A DNA stretch of 64,000 nucleotides, taken from Solicola gregarius. Lineage in GTDB: Bacteria; Actinomycetota; Actinomycetes; Propionibacteriales; Nocardioidaceae. How positions within the stretch are numbered: position 1 is the first letter of the stretch; each line of letters starts with the position of its first letter. This document shows positions 1 through 9,395 of this stretch, one piece after another. The notes beneath the pieces are model-generated. The model saw only the letters and a program-made list of their open reading frames with translations. It was not told where the DNA came from and ran no database searches. The stretch spans positions 3,100,001 through 3,164,000 of the forward strand of contig NZ_CP094970.1 in the NCBI RefSeq assembly GCF_025790165.1, in the 5' to 3' direction. Position numbers and translations under genes: made by a program.

Positions 1-849
1 CACACCGTGCTCCTCGAGCACGGTGTAGGGGTCGACGCCGTCGTCGCTGCCGCCCGGATGGACCTCGAGGTGGAGGTGCGGGCCGGTGACGTTGCCGGTC
101 GATCCGACGGTGCCCATCGGATCGCCGGGATCGACGGTGTCGCCGACCTCGACGCTCTGATCGGTCTGGTGGCAGTACCAGAGCTCGGTGCCGTCGTCGA
201 GCGTCAGGATGGTGCGGTTGCCGTACGCCGGGTCGTACGCCGTGTCGGTGATCGTGCCATGGGCAACGGCGACGAGGGGCGTACCCGACGCCGCGGCGAA
301 GTCGAGACCGGTGTGATACCCCGACGACCAGTAGGGGCCGGCCTCGCCGAACGTCGCGGTGATCCGGTAGCCCGCGAGCGGGAGCACCCATTGGGTCGCC
401 TTGAGCTTCTTCGCCTGCTGCTGGGTCTTTGCCGCCAGCTCCTGGAGCGCCTGGCGACGCTGTACGGCCTGCTGCTCGGCCTGCTCCTCGAGCAGCTCGC
501 GGTCGGCGTCACGGCTCGGGTCGAAGGCGCCGACGTTCGGATCGCGTGACGTCAGCGATCCTGCGGCGGCGACGTCGCCGCTCAGCGCGGGGTACTGGCG
601 GCCGGAATCCGAGTCGCTGCCGGTTGCGGGCCCCAATGTCACCGCACCGACGCCGGCGATCACCAACGCCGTCGCGCCCGCGGCGATCGGCATCGAGAAG
701 GCCGGTAGGGTGCGCTTCTTAGCCGTCGGTGCGGCGTGGGAGCGCTGCTTGTACGCGCGCTTGCCCCCCGTTGGTTTGGGGGCGCGGTGCGATGTGCGGG
801 AGGCGCGTGATGGCGCGGCCTTGCGCTTCGGTGCGCGGCGCGACGGCAC
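1..849 (-). CDS. M23 family peptidoglycan endopeptidase (3' end missing)
   Basis: Membrane-anchored or secreted M23 (LytM-type) metallopeptidase expected to cut peptidoglycan cross-bridges outside the cell. The window contains 283 codons from the GTG start at 849, which has GGAGG 8 bases upstream; the C-terminus lies beyond the window edge. A basic cytoplasmic head (residues 1-48) leads into one hydrophobic segment (about 50-72), then a glutamine-rich coiled-coil-like stretch (about 105-140). The zinc site is visible as H179 in GYHTGLDF and the HLH pair H258/H260 in HLHLEVH. A TATTCT -10-like hexamer lies at 886-891. Position beside sucC matches mycobacterial Rv0950c, a conserved actinobacterial neighbour. 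Confidence 0.9.
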   Translation of the reverse strand, partial: MPSRRAPKRKAAPSRASRTSHRAPKPTGGKRAYKQRSHAAPTAKKRTLPAFSMPIAAGATALVIAGVGAVTLGPATGSDSDSGRQYPALSGDVAAAGSLTSRDPNVGAFDPSRDADRELLEEQAEQQAVQRRQALQELAAKTQQQAKKLKATQWVLPLAGYRITATFGEAGPYWSSGYHTGLDFAAASGTPLVAVAHGTITDTAYDPAYGNRTILTLDDGTELWYCHQTDQSVEVGDTVDPGDPMGTVGSTGNVTGPHLHLEVHPGGSDDGVDPYTVLEEHGV

Positions 850-961
850 GAAACGAACCTCCGGATTGCGGGCAAGACTCGCCAGAGAATAACGGAAACG
901 ATACTGCGGGGGAAGCCCGGGCGTCCGCGGGTTGCGGATCGGGCCCGCCCCACGGCCCAGA

Positions 962-1837
962 TTACCCTTGACTCAGCGTCATCACCCGAACGCGTTCTGC
1001 GATCTCATCGGGGTGGGTACGCGCCACCCAGTGCCCGGCATCGACCTCGTGCAGCGTGAGGTCGTCGACGAACTGCGGGAGCCGGTGGTAGAGCGCAGGT
1101 ATCAAGAAGTCGTCGTGGATCGGCAGGATCACCTGGACGGGCACGGAGGTGCTGGCCGGTCGTTGGTGTCGCATCCGACCAATGGCATTCGCGCGATAGA
1201 GGCCGACGCCGTTGGCGCCGTCCTCGGCGAAGGTGGCGGGCCAATGCGGGTCGTCGCCGAGGCGCTGGGAGCGGTTGAGCGTCTCCTGCAGCCGGCCGCC
1301 GAACCGGCGGAAGACCCACTCGGGTACGAGCGGCACGTGGAACGCCGCGATGTACCAGGAATGGGCCGCCTGGCGGAGTGCGTCACGGGAGTGACCGGTC
1401 GTACGCGCCGTTCGCATGAAGTCGCCGAAGTGGTCGAGTGACGGCCCGCTGATCGACGTGAAGGAGGCGATGCGGCCACGCAGGCGGTCGTCGGTGGCCT
1501 CGCTGGTCACCGCGTCCCACAGCTGTACGGAGCCCCAGTCGTGCCCGATGAGGTGCACCGCGCCGCTCGGCGCGTGCGCGTCGAGGACGGCGACGAGGTC
1601 GTCGACGAGCCGGCTCGTCCGGTAGCCACTGCGATCGCGTGGCGCCGTCGACGCTCCGGCGCCGCGTACGTCGTACGTGACGACGAAGTGGTCGCTGCAG
1701 AGCCGCTCGGCGAGGGGGTCCCACATCTGTTGTGTGTCGGGGAATCCGTGCACCATGACGAGCGTCGGGCCTGAGGCGTTTCCGCCCGTACGGACGGCGA
1801 GGCCGACCTCGCCCGACCTGACGGTGTGCTCTGCCAT
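962..1837 (-). CDS. alpha/beta hydrolase, epoxide hydrolase-like
   Basis: A 291-residue alpha/beta-hydrolase. VMVHGFPD near residue 27 supplies the oxyanion-hole HG motif. GHDWGS carries an aspartate nucleophile, as in epoxide hydrolases and haloalkane dehalogenases, rather than serine. DAGHW near the C-terminus provides the catalytic histidine. The ATG at 1837 is chosen because AAGGAGA sits just upstream; a longer reading frame begins at 1948 but would cross the promoter region. Transcribed divergently from sucC across a 160-base gap that contains a DosR-like box. Substrate unknown; epoxide or ester hydrolysis is inferred from family only. Confidence 0.85.
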   Translation of the reverse strand: MAEHTVRSGEVGLAVRTGGNASGPTLVMVHGFPDTQQMWDPLAERLCSDHFVVTYDVRGAGASTAPRDRSGYRTSRLVDDLVAVLDAHAPSGAVHLIGHDWGSVQLWDAVTSEATDDRLRGRIASFTSISGPSLDHFGDFMRTARTTGHSRDALRQAAHSWYIAAFHVPLVPEWVFRRFGGRLQETLNRSQRLGDDPHWPATFAEDGANGVGLYRANAIGRMRHQRPASTSVPVQVILPIHDDFLIPALYHRLPQFVDDLTLHEVDAGHWVARTHPDEIAERVRVMTLSQG

Positions 1838-1888
1838 TGCTCTCCTTGGGTCGCGGCGGTGACGTACCCGAATGTCGTGGGCGAATCC

Positions 1889-1925
1889 GACGGGACTAAA
1901 GTCCACAACGCCTACGGAGCATATT
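1889..1925 (+). promoter_or_regulatory. DosR/DevR-like box overlapping a sucC promoter
   Basis: GACGGGACTAAAGTCCACAA (1889-1908) matches about 17 of 20 positions of the mycobacterial DosR consensus TTSGGGACTWWAGTCCCSAA, with core palindrome GGACT-AA-AGTCC. A CATATT -10-like hexamer follows at 1920-1925, and a 17-base spacer would put the -35 hexamer inside the box, the usual activator layout. It could serve sucC, the divergent hydrolase, or both. The regulator is not encoded in this window as far as can be seen. Confidence 0.5.
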
Positions 1926-1997
1926 CCCCGGTCGTGTGGCCACGACAACTCTCCCCGAGCATCCGGTCAGTCGCCAGCTTTAAGGACGGACAGCACA

Positions 1998-3161
1998 GTG
2001 GATTTGATGGAGTACCAGGCGAAGGAGCTCTTCGCCAAGCACGAGGTGCCAGTGACGCTCGGCGTCGTGGCCGAGACGCCCGCCGACGCGAGGGCGGCGG
2101 CCGAGCAGCTGGGCGGCGCCGTCGTCGTCAAGGCTCAGGTCAAGGCCGGCGGCCGCGGTAAGGCCGGCGGCGTCAAGCTGGCGAAGACCCCCGACGAGGC
2201 CGAGGCCCGTGCCGGAGACATCCTCGGGATGCAGATCAAGGGCCTGACCGTCAACCGCGTGTTGATCGCTCCCGCCGCGCAGATCGCCGAGGAGTACTAC
2301 TTCTCCTTCCTCCTCGACAGGTCCAACCGCTCGTACCTCTGCATCGCGAGCGTCGAGGGTGGCGTCGAGATCGAGGAGGTCGCGAAGACCAACCCCGACG
2401 CCGTCAAGCAGATCTCGATCGACGCCGGCACCGGTGTCGACGAGGCGAAGGCCCGCGAGATCGTCGCCGAGGCCGCGTTCCCGGCCGAGCTGACCGACCA
2501 GGCCGTCGTCATGGTGCAGAAGCTCTGGGACGTGTTCACCCGTGAGGATGCGACGCTCGTCGAGGTCAACCCGCTGGCCCGGCTCGAGGGCGACGTGCTC
2601 GAGGCACTCGACGGCAAGGTCTCGCTCGACGAGAACGCCGACTTCCGCCACGAGGGCCACGCCGCGTTCGAGGACAAGGCCGCCGCCGACCCGCTCGAGG
2701 CGAAGGCGAAGGCGAAGGGTCTCAACTACGTGAAGCTCGACGGTGAGGTCGGCATCATCGGCAACGGCGCCGGCCTCGTGATGTCGACGCTCGATGTCGT
2801 CGCGTACGCGGGTGAGAGGCACGCGGGCGTCAAGCCCGCCAACTTCCTCGACATCGGCGGTGGTGCGTCGGCCGAGGTCATGGCGAACGGCCTCGACGTG
2901 ATTCTGAACGACCCGCAGGTCAATGCGGTCTTCGTCAATGTTTTCGGCGGCATCACCGCATGCGATGCGGTCGCCAACGGAATCGTCGGCGCGCTCGACC
3001 TGCTCGGCGACGAGGCGACCAAGCCGCTTGTCGTACGACTGGACGGCAACAACGTCGAGGAGGGGCGCCGGATCCTGACCGAGCGCAGTCACCCCCTCGT
3101 GACGATGGTGGACACGATGGACGGCGCCGCGGACCGCGCGGCCGAGCTGGCGAGCCGCTGA
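1998..3161 (+). CDS. sucC: succinyl-CoA synthetase beta subunit
   Basis: ADP- or GDP-forming succinyl-CoA ligase beta chain of the TCA cycle, 387 residues, the usual length. The GTG at 1998 gives the typical actinobacterial N-terminus [15 protein letters not shown], with AAGGA 11 bases upstream; the in-frame ATG at 2007 is an alternative. The ATP-grasp domain shows [11 protein letters not shown] near residue 46, and the CoA-ligase domain has [12 protein letters not shown] and the phosphohistidine-interacting VFGGITACD. Ten bases separate it from sucD, so the two form an operon. A DosR-like box with a -10 hexamer lies about 75-110 bases upstream. Confidence 0.97.
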   Translation: MDLMEYQAKELFAKHEVPVTLGVVAETPADARAAAEQLGGAVVVKAQVKAGGRGKAGGVKLAKTPDEAEARAGDILGMQIKGLTVNRVLIAPAAQIAEEYYFSFLLDRSNRSYLCIASVEGGVEIEEVAKTNPDAVKQISIDAGTGVDEAKAREIVAEAAFPAELTDQAVVMVQKLWDVFTREDATLVEVNPLARLEGDVLEALDGKVSLDENADFRHEGHAAFEDKAAADPLEAKAKAKGLNYVKLDGEVGIIGNGAGLVMSTLDVVAYAGERHAGVKPANFLDIGGGASAEVMANGLDVILNDPQVNAVFVNVFGGITACDAVANGIVGALDLLGDEATKPLVVRLDGNNVEEGRRILTERSHPLVTMVDTMDGAADRAAELASR

Positions 3162-3171
3162 GGAGGCAGAG

Positions 3172-4062
3172 ATGTCAATCTTTCTGAACAACGACTCCAA
3201 GGTCATCGTCCAGGGCATCACCGGGAGCGAGGGCTCGAAGCACACGGCGCGGATGCTCGCCGCCGGTACCCAGGTCGTGGGCGGCGTGAACGCCCGCAAG
3301 GCCGGCACCACGGTGCAGCACGGCGACGTCGAGCTGCCCGTGTTCGGCACGGTGCAGGAGGCCATGGACAAGACCGGCGCCAACGTGTCGGTCGTGTTCG
3401 TCCCGCCGGCGTTCACCAAGGACGCCGTGATCGAGGCCATCGACGCCGAGATGCCGCTGCTGGTGATCATCACCGAGGGTGTCCCCGTGCAGGACTCCGC
3501 GGAGTTCTGGGCGTACGCCAGCGAGCCGGGCCGCAAGACCCGGATCGTCGGTCCGAACTGCCCGGGCGTCATCACGCCGGGCGAGGCGCTCGCCGGGATC
3601 ACCCCGGCGAACATCACCGGCTCGGGCCCGATCGGGCTCGTCTCGAAGTCGGGCACGCTGACGTACCAGATGATGTTCGAGCTGAACGACTTCGGCTTCT
3701 CGACGGCCCTCGGCATCGGCGGCGACCCGATCATCGGCACGACGCACATCGACGCCCTCGAGGCGTTCGAAGCCGATCCGGAGACCAAGGCGATCGTGAT
3801 GATCGGCGAGATCGGCGGCGACGCCGAGGAGCGGGCCGCCGACTACATCAAGGCGAACGTCTCCAAGCCGGTCGTCGGGTACGTCGCGGGCTTCACCGCA
3901 CCCGAGGGCAAGACGATGGGCCACGCGGGAGCGATCGTGTCGGGCTCGTCCGGCACCGCCGCCGCGAAGAAGGAGGCCCTCGAGGCCGCCGGCGTGAAGG
4001 TCGGCAAGACGCCGTCGGAGACCGCCGAGCTGATGCGGGAGATCCTGAAGAGCCTCGGCTGA
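3172..4062 (+). CDS. sucD: succinyl-CoA synthetase alpha subunit
   Basis: Partner of SucC, 296 residues. The CoA-binding Rossmann domain begins with [28 protein letters not shown] and SKSGTLTYQ are family signatures. The phosphorylated active-site histidine lies in [15 protein letters not shown] near residue 250. AGGAGG precedes the ATG by a few bases. A strong hairpin terminator follows the stop, so the operon probably ends here. Confidence 0.97.
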   Translation: MSIFLNNDSKVIVQGITGSEGSKHTARMLAAGTQVVGGVNARKAGTTVQHGDVELPVFGTVQEAMDKTGANVSVVFVPPAFTKDAVIEAIDAEMPLLVIITEGVPVQDSAEFWAYASEPGRKTRIVGPNCPGVITPGEALAGITPANITGSGPIGLVSKSGTLTYQMMFELNDFGFSTALGIGGDPIIGTTHIDALEAFEADPETKAIVMIGEIGGDAEERAADYIKANVSKPVVGYVAGFTAPEGKTMGHAGAIVSGSSGTAAAKKEALEAAGVKVGKTPSETAELMREILKSLG

Positions 4063-4075
4063 CAGACAGCCTGAA

Positions 4076-4117
4076 CGGCGCATTGTCGCGGGTCGCGCCC
4101 GCGGCAATGCGCCTTTC
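4076..4117 (+). terminator. intrinsic terminator after sucCD
   Basis: GGCGCATTG (4077-4085) pairs perfectly with CAATGCGCC (4105-4113). The stem continues through CGCGGG/CCCGCG to a small loop, and TTTC follows. The hairpin starts 14 bases after the sucD stop. Confidence 0.85.
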
Positions 4118-4148
4118 GTATATACAGGCGCGGCGGAGGGAGCGTCGA

Positions 4149-5045
4149 TTGGCATCGGACGGAGATCGTCAGAAGCGGGCCCGTGACGACGACCGGGATC
4201 GAGTCGTCGCCGCGCTCGACGATGCGTACGTCGACGGCCAGATCGATGCCGACGAACGCGAGGCGCGGATCGCCGCGACGCTGAGTGCACGTACGCTCGC
4301 GGAGCTCGACGCGGTGCTCGCCGATCTCCAGGTCGAGAACGTCCTGCCGGAGCCCGAGCCGTCGAGCTCGAGGGCCCCGGTCATCGCGGCGGTTGCCGCC
4401 GTCGCCGTGCTCGGCTTCATCGGCTGGCAGATCGTCGGCGACGGCCCGGAGCCGCCCGACTCGTCTATCGGGTCCGTGAGCGAGGCGGAGTCGGCGGTCA
4501 CCGGCGAGGACGTGGTGATGTGGAGCGACGTCGAGAATGAGCTGAGCGCCGCGGCTCCTTCGGGCAAAGGCATCCGCGTGCCGGAGATCCAGGGGTGGTC
4601 GGGTAGCGAGGAAGACATCAGGGCGCTGATCGACGCATATCGAGAGAAGCGTGGGGATTACGTCGTCGAGGCGTCGTTCCGTCCGGAGTACGCCACCTTG
4701 AGCGAACCCCTCGGTGGCGCGGATCCGACCAGCCAGGTTTGGTCGTACTACCCCCATGACCCGATGTTGCGTTCATCGGCTGCCGCGTCTGATGGTGTAC
4801 GTGATCGGGTTCTGGTCGACCTGCGCGACCTCAACCTGGACCAGCTGTTCGCGAACTTCGAGTACGCGTTGACCGAGTTGAATGTCGAGGACGCGCAACT
4901 CCTCTACATCAGCGTGAACGAGTGGAACGGCGCTCCGCAGATCCAGATCTACGTCAGGGCGAAGAGGTACTCGAACGAGGTCGGGTACTTGAACACGACG
5001 CTGGAGGGTGAGAGAACCAGCGTGGTCGCGCACGACGGAGCCTGA
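4149..5045 (+). CDS. DUF1707 domain membrane protein
   Basis: A 298-residue protein. The N-terminal 60 residues form a DUF1707 domain (DDDRDRVVAALDDAYVDGQ, then ARTLAELDAVLADLQ), a small helical cytoplasmic module common in actinobacteria. One transmembrane helix follows at about 75-95. The remaining 200 residues are probably outside and match no family I recognise. The TTG at 4149 is chosen because GGAGGG lies 8 bases upstream and the domain begins at once. Upstream in-frame codons fall inside the sucD terminator. Function unknown. Confidence 0.75.
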   Translation: MASDGDRQKRARDDDRDRVVAALDDAYVDGQIDADEREARIAATLSARTLAELDAVLADLQVENVLPEPEPSSSRAPVIAAVAAVAVLGFIGWQIVGDGPEPPDSSIGSVSEAESAVTGEDVVMWSDVENELSAAAPSGKGIRVPEIQGWSGSEEDIRALIDAYREKRGDYVVEASFRPEYATLSEPLGGADPTSQVWSYYPHDPMLRSSAAASDGVRDRVLVDLRDLNLDQLFANFEYALTELNVEDAQLLYISVNEWNGAPQIQIYVRAKRYSNEVGYLNTTLEGERTSVVAHDGA

Positions 5046-5144
5046 GGTAACTCCGTCCCGAGTGGCGCAGATCGGTTGTTCACAACGCCGGTCGACAACA
5101 AACATGCGCCTCTCGCGGTGTCCGGGTAGCGCGCACGCCACCCC

Positions 5145-5214
5145 GGGGTGTAGCCAGCCCTACCCCAGATCGGGCCCTCGGCAGATGTTGACGCGCGCGC
5201 CGCGCAAATAGCGT
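5145..5214 (+). promoter_or_regulatory. candidate operator and promoter upstream of the MMPL gene
   Basis: An interrupted inverted repeat, GGGGTGTAG-CCAG-CCCTACCCC (5145-5166), lies just upstream of a -35/-10-like pair: TTGACG (5188-5193) and TAGCGT (5209-5214), with a short 15-base spacer. The position suits an activator, plausibly the response regulator encoded downstream at 8712. Confidence 0.4.
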
Positions 5215-5303
5215 CAGGGGTGTTCGGGAGACCCGCTCCGGACGGGGGGCGGAGCGGGACGTACGGACGAACATCCACCCACCTGCACCCTCTGAGGAGA
5301 CCC

Positions 5304-7454
5304 ATGTTCGCGTGGATCGGACGCCGCGTCGTCCACCATCCATGGCTCACGATCCTGGTCTGGATCGTCGGAGCCGTCACGGTCGCGTCGTTGGCGCCGT
5401 CGCTGGACACGACCCAGGACCAAGCCGACTTCCTGCCGCCTGCGTACGAGTCGGTCAAGGCGGCAGAGATCGCCGACACGTCGTTCCCGAGCGACAGCGA
5501 CCCGGCCGCGATCTTGGTGTTCAAGCGTGCCGACGGCGGCAAGCTCACCGCTGCCGACCAGAAGCAGATCACCTCGATGGTCGACGACCTCGACGCCAAC
5601 GACTACGGCGATGTGAAGCAGATCGTCACGGGCCCGGAGCAGGTCGCGCCGGACGGCACCATCATGCTGGCCAATGTCGTACCGACCAGCGACTCCGACT
5701 CGGTCATCTTCGGCGAGACGATGGCCGACTCCGTACGCGACCTGCGCGCCGATTCTGCGGAGCTGCTCGCCGACTCCGATCTCCAGATGGGCGTCACCGG
5801 AGATGCCGCGTCGAGCCTCGACGAGCTCGAGGCGACGGGGGATGTCGACCAGATGATCATGCTGGCCACGCTCGGCCTGATCGTGGTGTTGCTGTTGGCG
5901 ATCTTCCGCAGCCCGATCATAGCGATCCTTCCGATCGCCTCGATCGTCGTCGCGATGGTTGCGTCCACGGGCCTCATCGGGTGGGCGAGTGATCGGTTCG
6001 ACCTGCAGGTCGATACGAGCATTCAGCAGCTGTTGATCATCGTGCTGTTCGGTGTCGGCGCCGACTACTTCCTGTTCCTGATGTTCCGGTTCCGCGAGCG
6101 GCTACGCGCCGGCTCTGAGCCGAAGCAGGCGATGATCGAGGCCGTGGCCAGGGTCGGCGAGGCCATCACGTCGGCCGCCGCAGTCGTGATCATCGCGTTC
6201 ATGGCGCTCGCGCTCTCCACGCTCGGCCAGCTGCAGGCGTGGGGGCCGGCGCTCGCGATCGCCGTAGGAGTCACCCTCGCGGCCGGCCTGACCCTCGTAC
6301 CGGCTGTGGTGTCACTGCTCGGTACGAAGGTCTTCTGGCCGTCGAGGTCGTGGCAGCGCGTGCCCAAGGAGCGGGTCGCGGGCAGGCTCGGCGCGCTCGT
6401 CGCGCGCCGGCCGAAGGGGGTCGCGGCGGTCGCCGGTCTGATGATGGCCGTGCTCGCGATGCTCTCGGCGGGCTTCGTCGCCGAGTTCGACCAGTCCGAC
6501 TCCGGCCCGCAGGACACCGAGTCCGCGAAGGCGCTCGACGATCTGGAGTCCGGCTTCGCCGCCGGGCGTACGCGACCGACCGACATCCTCGTCAAGTCCG
6601 ACGATGGTGGATCGCTGGATCCGGCCTCCGTCGAGACCATGGGTCAGAGGCTCGCGGAAGTCGACGGTGTCGGCGACGTGTCGCCGGCGGAGATCAGCCC
6701 GGACGGCTCTGCCGCGCATCTGTCCGTCGTACTCGACGACGCACCCGAGTCCGGCGCTGCGAGGGACCTCGTCCGCGGCGACCTGCGCGACGTCGTCCAC
6801 GACTCCGCACCGGACGGGTCCGAGGCGTACGTCGGCGGGCTCACGTCGGTTCTCGTCGACATCGAGGACGCGGTCAATGTCGACTACAGGGTGGTGTTCC
6901 CCGTCGCCGCCGTCTGCATCCTCGTCGTACTCGCGCTGATGCTGCGTAGCGTGGTCGCGCCGTGGTACCTGATGGCGTCCGTTGCCCTTGGGTTCCTGGC
7001 CTCACTCGGCTCGACGGTGTTCGTCTTCCAGGAGCTGAAGGGCGAGAGCGGGCTGCTGTTCAGCCTGCCGCTGATGATGTACCTGTTCGTGGTCGCGATC
7101 GGCACCGACTACAACATCCTGATGGTCGCCCGACTACGGGAGGAAGCCCGCCAGGGGTACGAGCCGCGCGCCGCAGCGAGCCTCGCGGTCAGGCACACCG
7201 CCCCGACGATCGCCGCGGCAGGGCTCATCCTGGCCGGTACGTTCGGTGTCCTGCTCCTCGCCGAGAACGTCACGCTGCAGCAGATGGGCTTCGGCATCTC
7301 GATCGGCATCCTGATCGTGGCGTTCGTGATGGCGATGTTCCTGACGCCCGCGCTGACGGCCCTCGTCGGCCACAAGGCGTGGTGGCCGGGCCATCAGGAC
7401 CGCGGTCCGCAGCGTGAGCCCGCCCCGGAATCCACCTACGTGGGCGCCCGGTAG
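5304..7454 (+). CDS. MMPL family exporter (RND superfamily)
   Basis: A 716-residue polytopic transporter of the MmpL/RND type, normally moving lipids or hydrophobic compounds across the membrane with proton motive force. It has the duplicated layout: a first helix near residues 13-32, a large outside loop, a five-helix bundle (about 190-345), then a second loop and bundle. Both halves keep the membrane-embedded Asp-Tyr pair, in GVGADYFLFLMFRFRERL and AIGTDYNILMVARLREE, expected for the proton relay. GAGGAGA lies just before the ATG. A sensor kinase and response regulator follow 13 bases downstream, suggesting one regulated export unit. Confidence 0.92.
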   Translation: MFAWIGRRVVHHPWLTILVWIVGAVTVASLAPSLDTTQDQADFLPPAYESVKAAEIADTSFPSDSDPAAILVFKRADGGKLTAADQKQITSMVDDLDANDYGDVKQIVTGPEQVAPDGTIMLANVVPTSDSDSVIFGETMADSVRDLRADSAELLADSDLQMGVTGDAASSLDELEATGDVDQMIMLATLGLIVVLLLAIFRSPIIAILPIASIVVAMVASTGLIGWASDRFDLQVDTSIQQLLIIVLFGVGADYFLFLMFRFRERLRAGSEPKQAMIEAVARVGEAITSAAAVVIIAFMALALSTLGQLQAWGPALAIAVGVTLAAGLTLVPAVVSLLGTKVFWPSRSWQRVPKERVAGRLGALVARRPKGVAAVAGLMMAVLAMLSAGFVAEFDQSDSGPQDTESAKALDDLESGFAAGRTRPTDILVKSDDGGSLDPASVETMGQRLAEVDGVGDVSPAEISPDGSAAHLSVVLDDAPESGAARDLVRGDLRDVVHDSAPDGSEAYVGGLTSVLVDIEDAVNVDYRVVFPVAAVCILVVLALMLRSVVAPWYLMASVALGFLASLGSTVFVFQELKGESGLLFSLPLMMYLFVVAIGTDYNILMVARLREEARQGYEPRAAASLAVRHTAPTIAAAGLILAGTFGVLLLAENVTLQQMGFGISIGILIVAFVMAMFLTPALTALVGHKAWWPGHQDRGPQREPAPESTYVGAR

Positions 7455-7467
7455 CGTCACCATCACA

Positions 7468-8721
7468 ATGGGCAAGCTGTGGCATCTCGGCAGGGCGCGC
7501 GCCGTACGGTCGGCGCGCGTCCTGCCGTTCCTCGCCGTCGAGACGGGCGCATCGCTCATCTCCCTCGCCTGGCTCTTCGTGCTGATCATCATGGCGTTGG
7601 CGACCGTGCCGGGTTGGCTCGCACTGCCGTGGGGCGTCGGCGTGCTGCGGCGGCATGCCGATGTGGCTCGCCGCCGCGTCGGGCGGTTCTCCGGGCGAGC
7701 GATCGACTCGGCGTACGTGCCCCTCACCGGTAACTGGTTCGCTCGCGCGCAGGTCGCGTTCCAGGACCGCGCGACGTACCGCGATCTACTGTGGCTCGTC
7801 GTGCACGGCCTCCCTGGGTTCGTCATCGGGCTGGTCGGCGTGGTTCTGCCGCTCTCGGCGCTCAGCGACATCATCGTGCCCGCGTACTGGTGGGTCTTGC
7901 CGGCGGACGAGCCGGCCGCGCCGGTGTTCGAGGTGACGAGCTGGCCGCTCGCGTTCGCCACCATGGTTTTCGGCATCGCACTCATGGCGGTCGCGATCCT
8001 GGTGCTCCCGGCCCTTGCTGCAATGCGCGTGTGGTGGACGAGCAGGATGCTGCAGCCCAATCAGCAGGCGCTGCTGACCCGGCGCGTCTCCGAGCTGACC
8101 GAGAGCCGCGCATCGGCGCTCGAGGCGCACGGTTCGGAGCTGCGACGGATCGAACGCGATCTGCACGACGGCACCCAGAACAAGCTGGTCGGCGTCGTCA
8201 TGCATCTCGGTATCGTCGAGCGCTCGCTCGGGCGTAGCCCCGACCAGGTACGCCCGGTGTTGCTGAAGGCGCAGGAGGCCGCGGAGACGGCCCTCGCGGA
8301 ACTGCGTGACGTCGTACGCAACATCTACCCGCCGGTCCTGGACGAACGAGGTCTCGGGGGAGCGCTGGCCGCGGCCGTCGCTCGCTGCCCCGTCGACACC
8401 ACGCTGACCACCGAGGGGCTGCGGCGGGCACCGATCGCGGTCGAGTCGGCCGCGTACTTCGTCGTCTCGGAGGCGCTGACCAATATCGCGAAGCACAGCC
8501 GAGCGATGCGGGCGTGGGTCACGGTTGCGACCGTCGACGACAGGGCCGGGGATCGCGTCGTGATCGAGGTCCACGACGATGGGGTCGGCGGTGCGACCGA
8601 CGACGGCGGCACCGGACTGCCGGGCATCCGACGCCGGGTCGAAGCATTCGAGGGAGTTTTCGAGATGACCAGTCCCGACGGCGGTCCGACGACGCTGCAT
8701 GTGGAGATCCCATGCGGGTAG
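7468..8721 (+). CDS. sensor histidine kinase, NarL-type partner
   Basis: A 417-residue sensor kinase. The N-terminal 200 residues hold four hydrophobic segments and resemble the putative sensor domain (PF13796) found in actinobacterial kinases. The HisKA_3 dimerisation box is IERDLHDGTQNKLVGVV with phospho-acceptor H233. The HATPase region carries SEALTNIAKHS and VEVHDDGVGG-type N and G boxes. A TAGCGT -10-like hexamer at 7452-7457 predicts a leader of only about 4 bases. Stop and start overlap the response regulator by 10 bases. MMPL-kinase-regulator linkage suggests control of the exporter in response to a membrane signal. Confidence 0.92.
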   Translation: MGKLWHLGRARAVRSARVLPFLAVETGASLISLAWLFVLIIMALATVPGWLALPWGVGVLRRHADVARRRVGRFSGRAIDSAYVPLTGNWFARAQVAFQDRATYRDLLWLVVHGLPGFVIGLVGVVLPLSALSDIIVPAYWWVLPADEPAAPVFEVTSWPLAFATMVFGIALMAVAILVLPALAAMRVWWTSRMLQPNQQALLTRRVSELTESRASALEAHGSELRRIERDLHDGTQNKLVGVVMHLGIVERSLGRSPDQVRPVLLKAQEAAETALAELRDVVRNIYPPVLDERGLGGALAAAVARCPVDTTLTTEGLRRAPIAVESAAYFVVSEALTNIAKHSRAMRAWVTVATVDDRAGDRVVIEVHDDGVGGATDDGGTGLPGIRRRVEAFEGVFEMTSPDGGPTTLHVEIPCG

Positions 8722-9359
8722 TGATCGCCGAGGACGACGCGCTGCTGCGTCAGGGCCTCACCCTGCTGTTGTCGAACGAGGGCATCGAGGTCGCGTACGC
8801 GGCGGACAACGCGGACGACGTGCTCGCCCGGCTGCCCGAGCTCTCCCCGGACGTGGCCCTGCTCGACGTACGCCTCCCGCCGACGTTCAGCGACGAGGGC
8901 CTCAGGGCCGCCGTGGAAGCGCGGCGGATGATGCCCGAGCTGGCGATCCTCGTGCTTTCGGCGTACGTCGAGGACAGCTACGCCGCCGACCTTCTTGCCG
9001 GCGGAGCCGCGGGCATCGGCTACCTGCTCAAGGAGCGCGTCGGGAAGGTCGACAAGTTCCTCGATGCGCTGCGACGGGTCGTCGACGGCGGCACGGTCAT
9101 GGATCCCGAGGTCGTCTCGCAGCTGATGGTGCGGCGGCGCACCGACGATCCGCTGCATGCGCTCACGCCGCGCGAGCGCGAGGTCCTCGCACTGATGGCG
9201 GAGGGGCACGCGAACGCGCGCATCGCCGAGCTGATGTACGTCTCGGAGACCGCGGTCGGCAAGCACATCGGCAACATCTTCGCCAAGCTCGGGCTGTCAC
9301 CGGCCGAGTCCGGGCACCGGCGGGTGCTCGCCGTACTCGCCTACCTGCGGGCGCACTGA
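8712..9359 (+). CDS. LuxR/NarL family response regulator
   Basis: A 215-residue regulator with an N-terminal receiver domain (acidic pair in IAEDDALLRQG, phospho-acceptor D52 in LLDVRLPP) and a C-terminal LuxR-type helix-turn-helix (LTPREREVLALMAEGHAN, then SETAVGKHIGNIFAKL). It overlaps the kinase gene by 10 bases, so the pair is translationally coupled. A likely target is the inverted repeat in front of the MMPL gene. A complex palindrome follows the stop. Confidence 0.93.
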   Translation: MRVVIAEDDALLRQGLTLLLSNEGIEVAYAADNADDVLARLPELSPDVALLDVRLPPTFSDEGLRAAVEARRMMPELAILVLSAYVEDSYAADLLAGGAAGIGYLLKERVGKVDKFLDALRRVVDGGTVMDPEVVSQLMVRRRTDDPLHALTPREREVLALMAEGHANARIAELMYVSETAVGKHIGNIFAKLGLSPAESGHRRVLAVLAYLRAH

Positions 9360-9395
9360 GGCGACGTCAGCCCGCCGAGGTGGCGAGGTCGGCGG

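Noticed and set aside
850-961. A c-di-AMP (ydaO-type) riboswitch before the M23 peptidase
   Set aside because: The gap to the next gene is only about 110 bases and none of the expected stem sequences is visible.
1980-3788. A 602-codon open frame antisense to sucCD
   Set aside because: It covers two certain genes on the other strand and has arginine/aspartate-rich low-complexity composition typical of shadow frames in high-GC DNA.
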